A stretch of DNA of 64,000 bases from Tetrapisispora phaffii CBS 4417. Taxonomy: Eukaryota > Ascomycota > Saccharomycetes > Saccharomycetales > Saccharomycetaceae. Shown here one piece after another: positions 10,549 to 20,522 of the stretch. Position 1 is the first letter of the stretch, and every line of letters starts with the position of its first letter. Where the stretch lies: positions 568,001 through 632,000 of the forward strand of contig NC_016528.1 in assembly GCF_000236905.1 (NCBI RefSeq), read 5' to 3'. The notes under the pieces were generated by a model. The model did no database searches and was not told where the DNA came from. It saw nothing but the letters and a program-made list of their open reading frames with translations. Made by a program: the position numbers and the translations under genes.

Positions 10549-10997
10549 GCTGTAATAACTATACAATAATGCTCTTTAATACTATTGCTGATGAAACGGC
10601 CAATATACAGTATTACAATAGTAAAAGAATAGTTTTTATACCTTTAAATTAACCCATTATCTTTATATTTATGAAGCAAGTTACTATCAAATGTCCAGTA
10701 TCAATTTGTATTTACGCTCGATAGTAATTTCCAAGCGACTTTAACCAAAAGACAGCCTTCATTGGAGGCTGTTTACAAATATTCAATATAAGATAAATTA
10801 GATGTTTATATACACATTTATATATATATAAGTATGCGTATGTATGCATCTCTATCCGCCAACATATATTTTATAACCCTATGGAAGCATATAAATTTAT
10901 CGTAACGTTTAAATCATATGATTGAGTTCAAGTCTGAGCATTGACGCTACCTGCATTCTATATAAGTGCCTAAGTAATAATTCTGGGAGAACCATTC
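10549..10997. other. intergenic: TIM54 promoter and LOG1 3' flank
   Basis: AT-rich. A short imperfect hairpin (ACAGCCT ... AGGCTGT, 7-bp stem) occurs near 10751-10771, and a TA-rich simple repeat near 10820-10850. No gene is seen. Confidence 0.45.
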
Positions 10998-11708
10998 TCA
11001 ATGGTCACAGTTCAAATTATCTGTCAAATCATCACTCCAATTTAATGTAAAACGACCATCTGGGATCTTATAGTTATTAATTTTGTCAATGACTTCTTGA
11101 GCAGTTTTTGCAACTGCTATGATGTTTCCATTGTTCTTACTGATAAACCCACTTTCAATGGACTTTTTAACGAATTCTAACAAAGGATCATAAAAACCAC
11201 CGACATTAAATAATACAATTGGTTTATTGTGGATACCTAGTTGAGACCAAGTTATACATTCCATTATCTCTTCCAAGGTTCCGAATCCACCAGGCATAGC
11301 AACGAATGCATCACTCTCATTTGCCATCATTTTCTTTCTTGTATGCATATCTGGGACTATAAAAGTTTCACCATACTCTTTTGAGATTGGCGATAGGCCA
11401 GAGTGGTTTTCAACACTTTCTTTAATTTTATTATTATAATCATCAATTTCATTTAGATCCACAGTGTTGGACCTCTCTTTATCAACCAATGCATTTGGAA
11501 TTATCCCTAAAACGGAACCTTTCGATGTACCGTCTCCTTTCATAGTAGTACGAGCGATAGTGCCCATCAAACCTGTAGTCCCACCTCCATACACTAACCT
11601 CCATTTATTTGCATTAAGCAATCTACCTAGTTTAGAAGCATGCTCTTCATACACTTTATCGGCACCACTGGCTGAACCACAATAAACACAAACAGATTTC
11701 TCAAACAT
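10998..11708 (-). CDS. LOG1: LOG-family phosphoribohydrolase (YJL055W homologue)
   Basis: A 236-residue Rossmann-type protein of the LOG family. The motif VYCGSASG is at residues 8-15, GGGTTGLMG at 41-49, a conserved RKK at 124-126 and the catalytic signature PGGFGTLEE at 139-147. Family members cleave nucleoside 5'-monophosphates to free base and ribose 5-phosphate. The yeast protein YJL055W (245 aa) is linked to detoxification of purine and pyrimidine base analogues such as 5-fluorouracil. Whether it makes active cytokinins, as plant LOG does, is not shown by the sequence. It sits next to TIM54 on the same strand as in S. cerevisiae. Confidence 0.92.
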   Translation of the reverse strand: MFEKSVCVYCGSASGADKVYEEHASKLGRLLNANKWRLVYGGGTTGLMGTIARTTMKGDGTSKGSVLGIIPNALVDKERSNTVDLNEIDDYNNKIKESVENHSGLSPISKEYGETFIVPDMHTRKKMMANESDAFVAMPGGFGTLEEIMECITWSQLGIHNKPIVLFNVGGFYDPLLEFVKKSIESGFISKNNGNIIAVAKTAQEVIDKINNYKIPDGRFTLNWSDDLTDNLNCDH

Positions 11709-12124
11709 CTTTACTTTGCTCCTAACTATAACTAGTAACTATAATTACAGATCAAATTAGTAATAATTAATAATAAAAATATAAACACAATGTTATCCTT
11801 AGTTATAAACATATTTATATCTAGTTTCCTTTATATGCAAATGTTATTTTTTTCAATTAAAGACCTTGTCTCAGATTTAAAGGTTAGAATGGTTCAACAA
11901 GCCTTTATTTATAGAACAATGCAACAGTTGCATGGGATGGCGCTACAGAATCATAGCGTTCCAAGAAGTATAGTATAAAGAGATTATTTAACAGATTTCA
12001 TATGGTTAAGTGTTACAATTTCTTTTGCCTATGGCATCTACTCTAGGAAAGTTAGTTTATATATGCATAAATTCTATAAATCTTCAATTGAAGTTCTCTG
12101 AACGGTGTGAATTAATTTGATTGG
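11709..12124. other. intergenic: LOG1 promoter and EFM2 3' flank, with one doubtful small ORF
   Basis: A plus-strand frame at 11790-11978 starts with ATG and encodes 62 residues: a hydrophobic N-terminal half of about 25 residues and a polar tail rich in Q and H. It is divergent from LOG1. It matches no family I know and may be chance. Confidence 0.35.
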
Positions 12125-13390
12125 TTATTTCCATTGTATTTCTTTGTAAAGATACTGCACTTGACCCCAATCATCTTGTCCGTAATCTACTTGTTCATCT
12201 GTAAATTTCAAATTGTTTTCCTCTATCAGTCTCCATAGGGTTTCCCTTTCAACCTGATATTTCTCTCTAATAGGAATTTGCATAAAACATCTTGAAACAT
12301 TACCATCCTTTGGTTTCTTTAAGAATTTAACGATCATATCAACAACCCACTTGGGATGCTCTGGAGAATAAATAGGATCGGCAATCAGAATATATTGAAA
12401 TGGTTCCTCTGTATGAGTATTTGTAAAACTTGTTGGATCTGTCCAGTTTAATACATCAACTTTACAAAAATCTGATAACTCATTCGTACTAACATTTTTG
12501 GCCAAGTTATTGGTAATCTCTGGTAGATCCGTTAAGAATAATTCCATATTCTGCAGATTTTCATTTCCTGCACTTGTTACTTCCTCTTTCCATTTACAAC
12601 CCCACGATATACCCACGAGACCTGTTCCTGCTCCTAACTCTAACACTCTCACTTTTCTAACATGGCAATTATTAACGTTTATATACTTATTGAAGTTGTT
12701 TATTAAGTATTGTGATAGTACCAATGATGATCCCCAGGTCTTCCATCCCAAGTTATCCGCAGTTAATGAAGGCTCATATAATTTTACGATGTGATGCAGA
12801 TTTTCCAATTTGAATTCTCTAGTCATCGATGGTTGAGCGGTTCTTCCACAATTCTCACTGATTCTTTGGACAACTTCTTTCATTGCCAGATCAATATGTT
12901 CTATATCATTCTCTGCTCCAATTGCCAATCTTTTCTCTAGGTTCTTTAATGCTGAGGTATAATAGTTTAATAGACTCTCCTTATCAGAAGTTGATTTAAT
13001 GACAGGTATTTTTTCAATAATTTTGCTTAAAGTATTTAAGTTGGAGTTTGGAAAGGTTTCTGTATACCATTTCAATAGCTCATCTAAAAGATCGGTTGGC
13101 ACATCTTTTGCAATATCAGAGTCAACACTTTCGTCACTATTGAAGTTTATTTGAGCATTTGGTCTTAGCAATATTAAGGTACATAGAAGAACTTTTGTAT
13201 TTGCATATGGAATCAATGGCAAGTCAAGAATGCTCACTATTTTAGCATCACTATCATCAATACTATCACCTAGACCATCCCCATCATTTTCAATCTCAAC
13301 TTGGCTCTCTTTTGATGAATAACGTGACTGTACAATCACCTCATTGACTCGTTCTTCTTCTGGAGTGAACAGATCTAACGGATCAAACAT
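12125..13390 (-). CDS. EFM2: protein-lysine methyltransferase Efm2
   Basis: A 421-residue member of the METTL21/seven-beta-strand methyltransferase group. The open frame continues nine codons upstream only to a GTG, so the ATG at 13390 (MFDPLDLFTPEEE) is used, giving a length close to S. cerevisiae Efm2 (YBR271W, 419 aa). The N-terminal half is an extended helical region. The catalytic half has LGWKTWGSSLVLSQYL (substrate/adenine side) and the SAM-binding VLELGAGTGLVGISW, followed by an ADPIYS motif after the fourth strand. Efm2 dimethylates lysine residues of translation elongation factor eEF2 (and eEF3). Here an YBR-track gene lies between YJL-track genes LOG1 and IKS1, part of the interleaved double synteny. 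Confidence 0.9.
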   Translation of the reverse strand: MFDPLDLFTPEEERVNEVIVQSRYSSKESQVEIENDGDGLGDSIDDSDAKIVSILDLPLIPYANTKVLLCTLILLRPNAQINFNSDESVDSDIAKDVPTDLLDELLKWYTETFPNSNLNTLSKIIEKIPVIKSTSDKESLLNYYTSALKNLEKRLAIGAENDIEHIDLAMKEVVQRISENCGRTAQPSMTREFKLENLHHIVKLYEPSLTADNLGWKTWGSSLVLSQYLINNFNKYINVNNCHVRKVRVLELGAGTGLVGISWGCKWKEEVTSAGNENLQNMELFLTDLPEITNNLAKNVSTNELSDFCKVDVLNWTDPTSFTNTHTEEPFQYILIADPIYSPEHPKWVVDMIVKFLKKPKDGNVSRCFMQIPIREKYQVERETLWRLIEENNLKFTDEQVDYGQDDWGQVQYLYKEIQWK

Positions 13391-14107
13391 TTCTACTAGG
13401 TCAGCGTCGATTGCCACTTAAGAAATTCTGACGTTCTTTGGAAATCGTCAAATAATATAATATAGTATCTCCTTATTATATTCATCTTCTTATATGTATT
13501 TTACGACTCTTTTAGTTATAGTTCGATGATCCATTTGCTCAACAAAATTTTCAGTTTCGTAAATCAACCCTTATGCTGCTATAAATGAGTTGAATGTTAA
13601 ATTACACTCAGTAATAGATACGATTAGTTAGCATTGTTTAAAACATATAGAACTATATCTATTGTCCAAGCTCTTATGTATTATAATTAGAGTTAGGCTG
13701 TACTTGTTGTTCTCTCTTCCTTGTGATTCTTGCAGTACCAGATTCTGGAGTGAAAAGCTAGTCTGTCTGTCGCCCACTAATTCGATGACTTAGATACAAT
13801 AGTAACTTAATAAACTTAAACAAATAAAAGTTTAATGGATGGTGTATTTGATAGAATCTGAAAAGTATATTTGATTATATAAAACTGAATCTTTTGAAGT
13901 ATTAATCAAATAATTTCTTACAACAATTTTTGAACGATTATAGTTCCTCTTAAGGGGTCGACAACTTAAGGATACTACTATTTAAGAGCTAAACAATTGA
14001 ATTAAAATAGTGAAAAGCATAAGTAACAGTAAACTGAAATTACTAAATTGAATTGTAAGAGTATTAATATACATGTTAATACCAGCTCATTTTAAAGTGA
14101 ATAGAAA
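13391..14107. other. divergent promoter region EFM2 / IKS1
   Basis: About 0.7 kb of AT-rich sequence between divergent starts. No convincing ORF, tRNA or repeat is seen. A GC-richer patch with CTTAAGGGGTCGAC lies near 13951-13964. Confidence 0.45.
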
Positions 14108-16219
14108 ATGAGTTTAGTACCATACAGGGAAGACTCCCTAATTTTAGATGATCCTCACTCTAATTCTATTATGATTCTTAACCCATCAGTTGGGTCAGTG
14201 AGGTTCTATCAACAATTATACAGTTCTCATTTACATACAAATAACACAAGTGAAGATAATTTCGATATTGAGAAAGTAAATTATTTCCCAAGGCAAAAGG
14301 CATCAAGAGATACATTCCAGTTTAATCCAATTTCTACCTTCAGATGCCCACAGTGTGGAACGGAGATTGATCCTATAGTTCGTTTTGAGAATGTAGGAAA
14401 TAATAACAAACCTAACCAGAAATCTAGCAACGATGACTTTCATGTAGATTCAAACACACACTCCAAATCCAAAGCGACATCTTCTCATTCTGCATATTTT
14501 AATTTATCGAAACAATATTTTAATTTACTCGAAAGTAGTCACAAGAGACTAAGATTGCAAGAGATCTCGTATAAAGATGATGAATTAATTAGTGACATCT
14601 CTGAAATTAGTAGTAAGTCACCATTTTTTATCCCTGACGATTTATTTATTCCTGGGTATTTCAGAAAATTCTTTAACACCATCGATCTATTAGGCAGAGG
14701 TGCAAGAGGTTCTGTGTTTAAAGTTGTGCATAAAATTGGATCCATCGAATTAGGGTTATTTGCTTTAAAAAAGATTCCAATTGGTAATGATAGTCTATGG
14801 TTTGAAAAATGTATAAGGGAAGTGAAAGCATTGAACTCCATCACGCATGAGACTGTTAATTTAATAACATATAACCATGTCTGGCTAGAGATGGAACGCT
14901 CTAATGGACTCGTCCGAACTGTGGCAGGTGACAGCATTAGTCAAGGAGAAGAGATGATACCATGTCTGTTTATTTTACAACAGTACTGCCCTGGTGGTAA
15001 CTTAGAAGAGGTAATTCAAAATAAGGTATTTCAAAAGTCTAACGAATTTACCACAAATGCAGAAAGGAAGAAAATATTCAAACTTGAAAGAGCAAGGAAA
15101 AATTCAAATGTTACAAGGCAACTTGGATTATCCACAATTCAAATTACTGATATAATTAGAAATATAGCCAATGGTTTGAAAGAGTTGCATGATTTAGGAT
15201 TAATTCATCGAGATCTTAAACCATCCAATTGTCTACTGGTCCATGAGTATGAACAAAACTTGCCTGATATCGATCCAAAGGATTCGAATAATGAATGGCA
15301 TTTTCCACCAATTGTCATTGGTGATTTGGGTGAGAGTCAAGTGTTTGGTGAATCCAGATCCGCAACTGGTGCTACAGGAACCCTTGAATTTACCGCACCT
15401 GAAGTAATCATACCTGGTGAAGTCAATACCAATCCTAACTTTGGTTCTATTGATTCGTACAATGAATATTCTTACTCTTCAGATATATACTCATTGGGTA
15501 TGATTCTATATTTCATAATATTTGGAGAACTTCCATTTGGCATAGATTTGGAACTACCTCAGTTGAAATCTAGCATTATAAACCTAAAAACATTTGATAA
15601 AGATAGCCTGATTAAGAAACATGTTGAAATGAATTTAAAGCCAATTAACTACAACATATTTAATCTCATGCTTCTATTGATTTCCAAAGATCCAAACAAC
15701 AGACCAAAAGCTTCTGAAATTGACGAATTACTTGATATAATTTTACAGGGAAACAAAGGAAATCACCATGTCAGTGTCAGTCACAATGGAGACTTAAAGG
15801 ATGAAGAAGGCGATGTTTCCATCACAACAGAATCAAGAAGTAAACAACAAAGAAGTGCCACATCAACAATTCAAGCAATGCCTGTTAACAATGAAAGACA
15901 AATGATTACTGTAAATTATAGAATCAAACCAGCAGCTAATAACATATCATATTCCACTTCTAAATCATTATTCAAGATGTTTAAGGATGTATCGCTAACA
16001 AGTTCAATCATTCTAATAGAGTCATCCATAGTTTATTTCGTCACTTCCTACTCCTCACCAAATAGTATCTCACAACTTATATCTTGTATACTGTGGGGGT
16101 TATCTATAAAAAGATCACTTAAAATTCAATCATTAATACTGTTATTACAATTAGCAATGCTACTTAATGTGTTCTATTCTGACTACACTCAATTCCTATT
16201 AACTATATTACATAAGTAA
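14108..16219 (+). CDS. IKS1: protein kinase Iks1
   Basis: A 703-residue kinase. The N-terminal ~185 residues include a CPQC pair at 80-83. The kinase core has the glycine loop LLGRGARGSVF near 195, FALKKIP with the invariant lysine, HRDLKPSN near 366, DLG in place of DFG, and an APE motif in FTAPEVI. The last ~80 residues contain hydrophobic stretches (SSIILIESSIVYFVTSY and SLILLLQLAMLL) that could be membrane segments. This suggests membrane association. The architecture and N-terminus match S. cerevisiae IKS1 (YJL057C, 667 aa), a poorly characterised kinase whose overexpression was linked to reduced sensitivity or altered response to ions. BIT61 and BTN1 follow, as in YJL057C-YJL058C-YJL059W. 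Confidence 0.92.
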   Translation: MSLVPYREDSLILDDPHSNSIMILNPSVGSVRFYQQLYSSHLHTNNTSEDNFDIEKVNYFPRQKASRDTFQFNPISTFRCPQCGTEIDPIVRFENVGNNNKPNQKSSNDDFHVDSNTHSKSKATSSHSAYFNLSKQYFNLLESSHKRLRLQEISYKDDELISDISEISSKSPFFIPDDLFIPGYFRKFFNTIDLLGRGARGSVFKVVHKIGSIELGLFALKKIPIGNDSLWFEKCIREVKALNSITHETVNLITYNHVWLEMERSNGLVRTVAGDSISQGEEMIPCLFILQQYCPGGNLEEVIQNKVFQKSNEFTTNAERKKIFKLERARKNSNVTRQLGLSTIQITDIIRNIANGLKELHDLGLIHRDLKPSNCLLVHEYEQNLPDIDPKDSNNEWHFPPIVIGDLGESQVFGESRSATGATGTLEFTAPEVIIPGEVNTNPNFGSIDSYNEYSYSSDIYSLGMILYFIIFGELPFGIDLELPQLKSSIINLKTFDKDSLIKKHVEMNLKPINYNIFNLMLLLISKDPNNRPKASEIDELLDIILQGNKGNHHVSVSHNGDLKDEEGDVSITTESRSKQQRSATSTIQAMPVNNERQMITVNYRIKPAANNISYSTSKSLFKMFKDVSLTSSIILIESSIVYFVTSYSSPNSISQLISCILWGLSIKRSLKIQSLILLLQLAMLLNVFYSDYTQFLLTILHK

Positions 16220-16605
16220 AATATTCTTCTCGATATGATTTTATATAAAAATATATCAAAAACTAAACAACCATATCTGCGTCCCTAGCACAAATGCAAA
16301 TAACGATTTCAATCTGTTATATCTAATCTATTCAATCTGTCTCACAATTATTGTTCTCACCTCTTGACCCTAAATTGGAATTCATTGCCTTTCACTAAAG
16401 TTCGAAAAAGTCACTACTATAAAAATAGATAACCTTTAAAAAGACCACTTTTAATAAGATCTATAAAAGTTAATATTTATAAGTATATAGTTTGTTAAAC
16501 TATAGTTTTATAGTGACCTGTAATAGAGTAACGGTTGGATATATTCTATTTGATTCGAAGTTTCAGGATCTTTTTACCAGGGCTGATCCAGTAAACGGTA
16601 TCATC
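16220..16605. other. intergenic: IKS1 3' flank and BIT61 promoter
   Basis: The reading frame of the next gene is open upstream to 16492, but only to a TTG, so this stretch is treated as promoter and 5' leader. No other feature is seen. Confidence 0.5.
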
Positions 16606-18180
16606 ATGAGCCATCATTTAAATAGACAAAGAAGTGCGACAACCCTCCTCCCAAATACAAATTCTAACGAATTAAATGCAAATACTAATAGAGCAAGATT
16701 CCACAGTGTTTCTTCTGATATCGTTCCCCAGAAGCTATATATTCCCGAAGATGATTCACCAATGCTGAAGTCTGTAAGGTCACCGACCAACAATGTTCCT
16801 AATATTTCAAATGTAGGTTTTCAATCAATTTTTGAAGGTGGTGGGCAAAGGAGATCAAAACAAAGCTTACTCTCTTTTGATGAAAATGACAATCATTTGA
16901 AACATACTGCATCACTAAGGAGCAATCCGTCTAGTTTATCTTTTGACAATGACGATATCATGAAGTTTGGAGATGCAACTTCTATGAAAAGTGTCTTTAC
17001 ATCATCCTCTAGTTTGAAAAATAGGAGAGCATCAAATATATTCAGTAGATCCAAGGATATGTCTACTTCCAATGATGCCACAAAGAAATTAAACAACATT
17101 TCAAGGAAACAGAGTGATGCAAGTGTAGCTCAATCATACAAGTCAACTAAATCAGGGACGTTATCGAAGGTGGCAAGAAAAATATTCCATCGTAAACAAA
17201 ATAGGCATGATGGCGAGGTAGCAGTAGAACAAGTTGTTCCAAGTTCGTTAAGTAAGTTTTTACATCCATCTTACTTAATTCATAGAAATCAATCACAATT
17301 TATTCATAATTCAAATACTTTGGCAGACTCTGGAAGATCAGTATATTCTTTCAACCCGACTTTAACTACTAACCATTTAGAAAATATGGCCTTAATGAAT
17401 AATGAGGTTAACAACAGTTCCACTAACTCTACGATGATGTTGCATGATTTATTAAAAAATTTACCATCATTAGAAGCAAATTATAAGAATTTTAATATCC
17501 AGGAATTAACAATTCTAACGGGCAATGTATGGGGTGTATTCTGTAATGTTATTATAGAACTGTTTAAGAGAAAAAGACTATGGCAATTACCTGCTAAAAT
17601 TGAGGATTTTAACAAGGTATTAAGTTTTTACGCATTTTTGAAAACTGATTCTAAAGTTGCATCCCCCCAGGTAACTTTTCTCAATGAATTAGAAGAATTT
17701 ATATCATCTTCATTGTATGTCCTTGAAAATCAGATTATTTTTAACTACACAAACGAGAACACTATGAATACCTTGTTAAAAAGATTAGGCGTTATTTGGC
17801 AAGTATTTTATCAACAAGTCTACTATGATGTAATGTCAGTTCTTCTGCCGTTAGAGGAGAGTTTTAGGACACATCCAGACTATTGGGGATATAGCACATA
17901 CTCTGATTCTTATGAAATGATATCTGTTGACCATATTCTATTGAAATGTTTTAGAGACTGTATTGTCTTACCATACTATCAAAATTTTGGCAACAGAGAT
18001 AATGGAGTGAGTAAAAGCTTCCAAATATATATTTACAGTGAAGAAGAAGAGAATGGTGTCACTGACCAGGACAAATTGATATTACTACAGTGCTTTGGGA
18101 TTTTAAGCACTATACAAGGTAATGATGAGAGCCAAAAGATTCTAGAAGAACTTTTGGAGGGTATTAGAATGAGTATTTAG
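16606..18180 (+). CDS. BIT61: TORC2 accessory subunit Bit61/Bit2
   Basis: A 524-residue protein from the ATG at 16606 (MSHHLNRQRSATT). The N-terminal half is a low-complexity, Ser/Asn-rich phosphorylatable region with several RRxS/T-like motifs. The C-terminal half (about 275-520) is the folded HbrB-like domain, with NVWGVFCNVIIELFKRKRLW and VLPYYQNF segments typical of Bit61, Bit2 and mammalian PRR5/Protor. Bit61 binds Tsc11/Avo3 in TOR complex 2 at the plasma membrane. S. cerevisiae has two paralogues, BIT61 (YJL058C) and BIT2 (YBR270C). Here the left neighbour IKS1 and right neighbour BTN1 fit BIT61, while SDH8 fits BIT2, so this single gene stands for the ancestral locus. Confidence 0.88.
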   Translation: MSHHLNRQRSATTLLPNTNSNELNANTNRARFHSVSSDIVPQKLYIPEDDSPMLKSVRSPTNNVPNISNVGFQSIFEGGGQRRSKQSLLSFDENDNHLKHTASLRSNPSSLSFDNDDIMKFGDATSMKSVFTSSSSLKNRRASNIFSRSKDMSTSNDATKKLNNISRKQSDASVAQSYKSTKSGTLSKVARKIFHRKQNRHDGEVAVEQVVPSSLSKFLHPSYLIHRNQSQFIHNSNTLADSGRSVYSFNPTLTTNHLENMALMNNEVNNSSTNSTMMLHDLLKNLPSLEANYKNFNIQELTILTGNVWGVFCNVIIELFKRKRLWQLPAKIEDFNKVLSFYAFLKTDSKVASPQVTFLNELEEFISSSLYVLENQIIFNYTNENTMNTLLKRLGVIWQVFYQQVYYDVMSVLLPLEESFRTHPDYWGYSTYSDSYEMISVDHILLKCFRDCIVLPYYQNFGNRDNGVSKSFQIYIYSEEEENGVTDQDKLILLQCFGILSTIQGNDESQKILEELLEGIRMSI

Positions 18181-18315
18181 GAACTTTATAATGAAAATAA
18201 TAACTTTTGCATTTCTATCTATAGATATACTATAAAATAATATATAAAAGTCTGCAGATAAATTTAACTTTTTTTAAAAGGAACATCTATGTAGATTCCA
18301 GTTTAAGTGAAATAT

Positions 18316-19575
18316 TTACTCCAATTGACACCAGGGCCTTCCATCATTAACTTGATGCCTGCAAAGTTCAGGTTCCAACATTAATCCAATCAATGCTGCA
18401 AAAAATATACCGGATGAATCAGCTATGGAAGTAGCACCTAAACTAAATTCAATTTTCTGAGGTTCAACATCTTCCAAAATATTCATAAACGTATTAACAT
18501 AGGATGAGCCTCCTATTAAACCTTCATATAAAATCAAAATCATCAATATCCATGGGGTTTTAATTATAAAGTACCATGATTGTATTATAGCTAAAAGGAA
18601 GTTGAATCCTTGTAAGTATGATAACAAAAATAACTTTTTAAATCTAAAGTAACTAGCTGTCGATCTAGAAATAAATACACCACATTGATACAACGTTCCA
18701 TACAATACATATAGGTCTCTATAAGAATGATAGAAATGTAAGTTCTCTGTTTCATTGATTGGAAAAAGTAACGTCGGTGACACAGCTTGATTTATCAAAT
18801 ATTCAAATAGATAGACTATGGATAATGGTAACATATATGGCACAAATAATGGTTTCAGTTTCTCAACTGTTCTTAAAAACTCCAATTTAAGACAATCTAA
18901 CCTAAATTGCAAATCAGGTGGATCTAGTAAAAGCGAAGGATGCCCAGTATCACAGCGTTCATTTTCTTCTTCATCTAATAAAAGAATTTCATTTGTACTT
19001 TCTATATTTATATTATCATTAGTACTATCTGCCAATGTATAGTTTCTATCATCTAGTTTAAAATACAGTAGGAATGCGAATGGCATTATGCTAAACAGCA
19101 ACAGTGTTTGCCTGGGTGAAAACTTTAATATTGAAGTTAACAGCATATATACACTACTGCCCACCAGTCCTGCTGCACCTGTTCCAGATGACCATCCATT
19201 CAGACTGGTGTGCCTATAGTAATGCGTTAATTGTAGAAATGTAGTCTCTCCAAAACCTGACGAAAGAGAAGTCAAGCAGATTCCTAAAAGAGATACTAGA
19301 ACAGATTTCTGGGACACCAAATACATTCCAATACAACTTAATAGAATCAAACACCATATCCTATTTGAGTATTTAATTCTGTCTATAAAAAAGGGAGAAG
19401 CAATTTTGATTATAAATGATGGTAAAATGTCGGCTAAGAGGACTATCGACTTGGGTAATCTTATCTTAACAATATCAATAGCAGCAACTAAAATTACCAC
19501 ATACAAAACATTGTTAATTAGACCAAAGCTCCAGAAATAAATGTATATTTTTTTGTAATTGTGATCTATGTTCAT
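18316..19575 (-). CDS. BTN1: vacuolar/lysosomal membrane protein Btn1 (CLN3/battenin family)
   Basis: A 419-residue polytopic membrane protein with about ten hydrophobic segments. Landmark family sequences are the FGLINNVLYVVILVAA N-terminal helix, the SSGFGETTFLQL motif, and SGTGAAGLVGSS. These are the conserved core of CLN3, whose human orthologue is mutated in juvenile Batten disease. S. cerevisiae Btn1/Yhc3 (YJL059W, 408 aa) localises to the vacuole and late Golgi and affects vacuolar pH and arginine transport. The loop between about 175 and 215 is acidic and variable. It is convergent with BIT61, with about 135 bp between stops, as in the YJL058C-YJL059W pair. Confidence 0.93.
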   Translation of the reverse strand: MNIDHNYKKIYIYFWSFGLINNVLYVVILVAAIDIVKIRLPKSIVLLADILPSFIIKIASPFFIDRIKYSNRIWCLILLSCIGMYLVSQKSVLVSLLGICLTSLSSGFGETTFLQLTHYYRHTSLNGWSSGTGAAGLVGSSVYMLLTSILKFSPRQTLLLFSIMPFAFLLYFKLDDRNYTLADSTNDNINIESTNEILLLDEEENERCDTGHPSLLLDPPDLQFRLDCLKLEFLRTVEKLKPLFVPYMLPLSIVYLFEYLINQAVSPTLLFPINETENLHFYHSYRDLYVLYGTLYQCGVFISRSTASYFRFKKLFLLSYLQGFNFLLAIIQSWYFIIKTPWILMILILYEGLIGGSSYVNTFMNILEDVEPQKIEFSLGATSIADSSGIFFAALIGLMLEPELCRHQVNDGRPWCQLE

Positions 19576-19980
19576 TTACATGCAATTATACTTAATTAAT
19601 AACAAACCAAACTAAATTAATAGAAACCGAATGATCTGTCTTGTAAGTAAACTGTACAGCTGTATGCTCTCTTTATATAACAATATTTCATACCGTTGTA
19701 AAATCGGTAAACTATACCAATTATATAGTTAGTTTAAACTATTCCCTTAAACTATGCATTAGATAATTATATATAGCACATATTGTTCTCGGAGGTCGCT
19801 TTTAATTAGACGACTATTAAAATAATCAAAATTAATCATTATACAATATAAGAAGTAATCAATGTTTAGTAAATGGACTTTATCATTACATCAAGATACT
19901 GGTTTAAAGTCCTTTTTAAGTAACAGTAAAATAAAAAATAAACATACGACAATATAATAATAATATAGACTGAATTTCCT
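19576..19980. other. divergent promoter region BTN1 / SDH8
   Basis: An AT-rich spacer between divergent starts. A short GTTTAAACT near-palindrome occurs near 19732. No gene or RNA is recognised. Confidence 0.45.
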
Positions 19981-20418
19981 ATGAGATACTCGACGTTATC
20001 AAGCTCAATAAGATGTGCCCTGCAGCTCTCTGCAAAAAATGATATTTATTCAAGGAGAGGTATCCAATACTTCAGAACGTTAATAAATCAGCGTAAATTT
20101 AATACAAAACAAGTACCTAGTCCACCCAAACTTCCAAAAACAGAACAAGATGAATTCGAAAAATTACAAAAGATAGCTCAAACTCAAGTAATTATTGATG
20201 GCTACAATGAAGAAATCAAGAACAACCCTACAAAAGAGAGTTTGCAGAATGCTATCTTAACCAAAAATGACATTGGTGGCTTTTCACCAGAGTTTAGAAA
20301 GACCATCCCCGAGTTTGAAGGTGATGTTAATCCTAAGACAGGTGAAGTCGGTGGCCCTAAACAGGATCCATTAAGACACGGTGACTATTCATTCAATGGT
20401 AGAGTTACCGATTTTTAA
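19981..20418 (+). CDS. SDH8: succinate dehydrogenase assembly factor Sdh8 (SDHAF4)
   Basis: A 145-residue protein with a basic, Ser/Arg-rich N-terminus lacking acidic residues in the first ~20 positions, as in a mitochondrial presequence. The C-terminus carries the SDHAF4 signature: NPKTGEVGGPKQDPLRHGDY and then FNGRVTDF at the very end, which is nearly invariant from yeast to human. Sdh8 (YBR269C, 138 aa) binds flavinated Sdh1 in the matrix and promotes its assembly with Sdh2. It lies next to the BIT gene as in YBR269C-YBR270C. The stop is about 100 bp from the convergent PPS1 stop. Confidence 0.95.
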   Translation: MRYSTLSSSIRCALQLSAKNDIYSRRGIQYFRTLINQRKFNTKQVPSPPKLPKTEQDEFEKLQKIAQTQVIIDGYNEEIKNNPTKESLQNAILTKNDIGGFSPEFRKTIPEFEGDVNPKTGEVGGPKQDPLRHGDYSFNGRVTDF

Positions 20419-20522
20419 ATATATTCTTCTCTGTTAAAATATACATATTTGTATATATATCTTATTCCTTTTACAAAAAATGTTAAAATTGTAAGGACTT
20501 TTTAATAAATGCATGTTCTTTT

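Noticed and set aside
10549..10566. Longer TIM54 frame starting at 10566
   Set aside because: The upstream start is TTG. The ATG at 10548 is preferred for a eukaryotic gene.
13391..13417. Nine-codon extension of EFM2
   Set aside because: It starts with GTG. The ATG at 13390 gives a length close to the S. cerevisiae protein.
16492..16605. 38-codon N-terminal extension of BIT61
   Set aside because: It starts with TTG, and the first ATG is at 16606. The extension has no family similarity.
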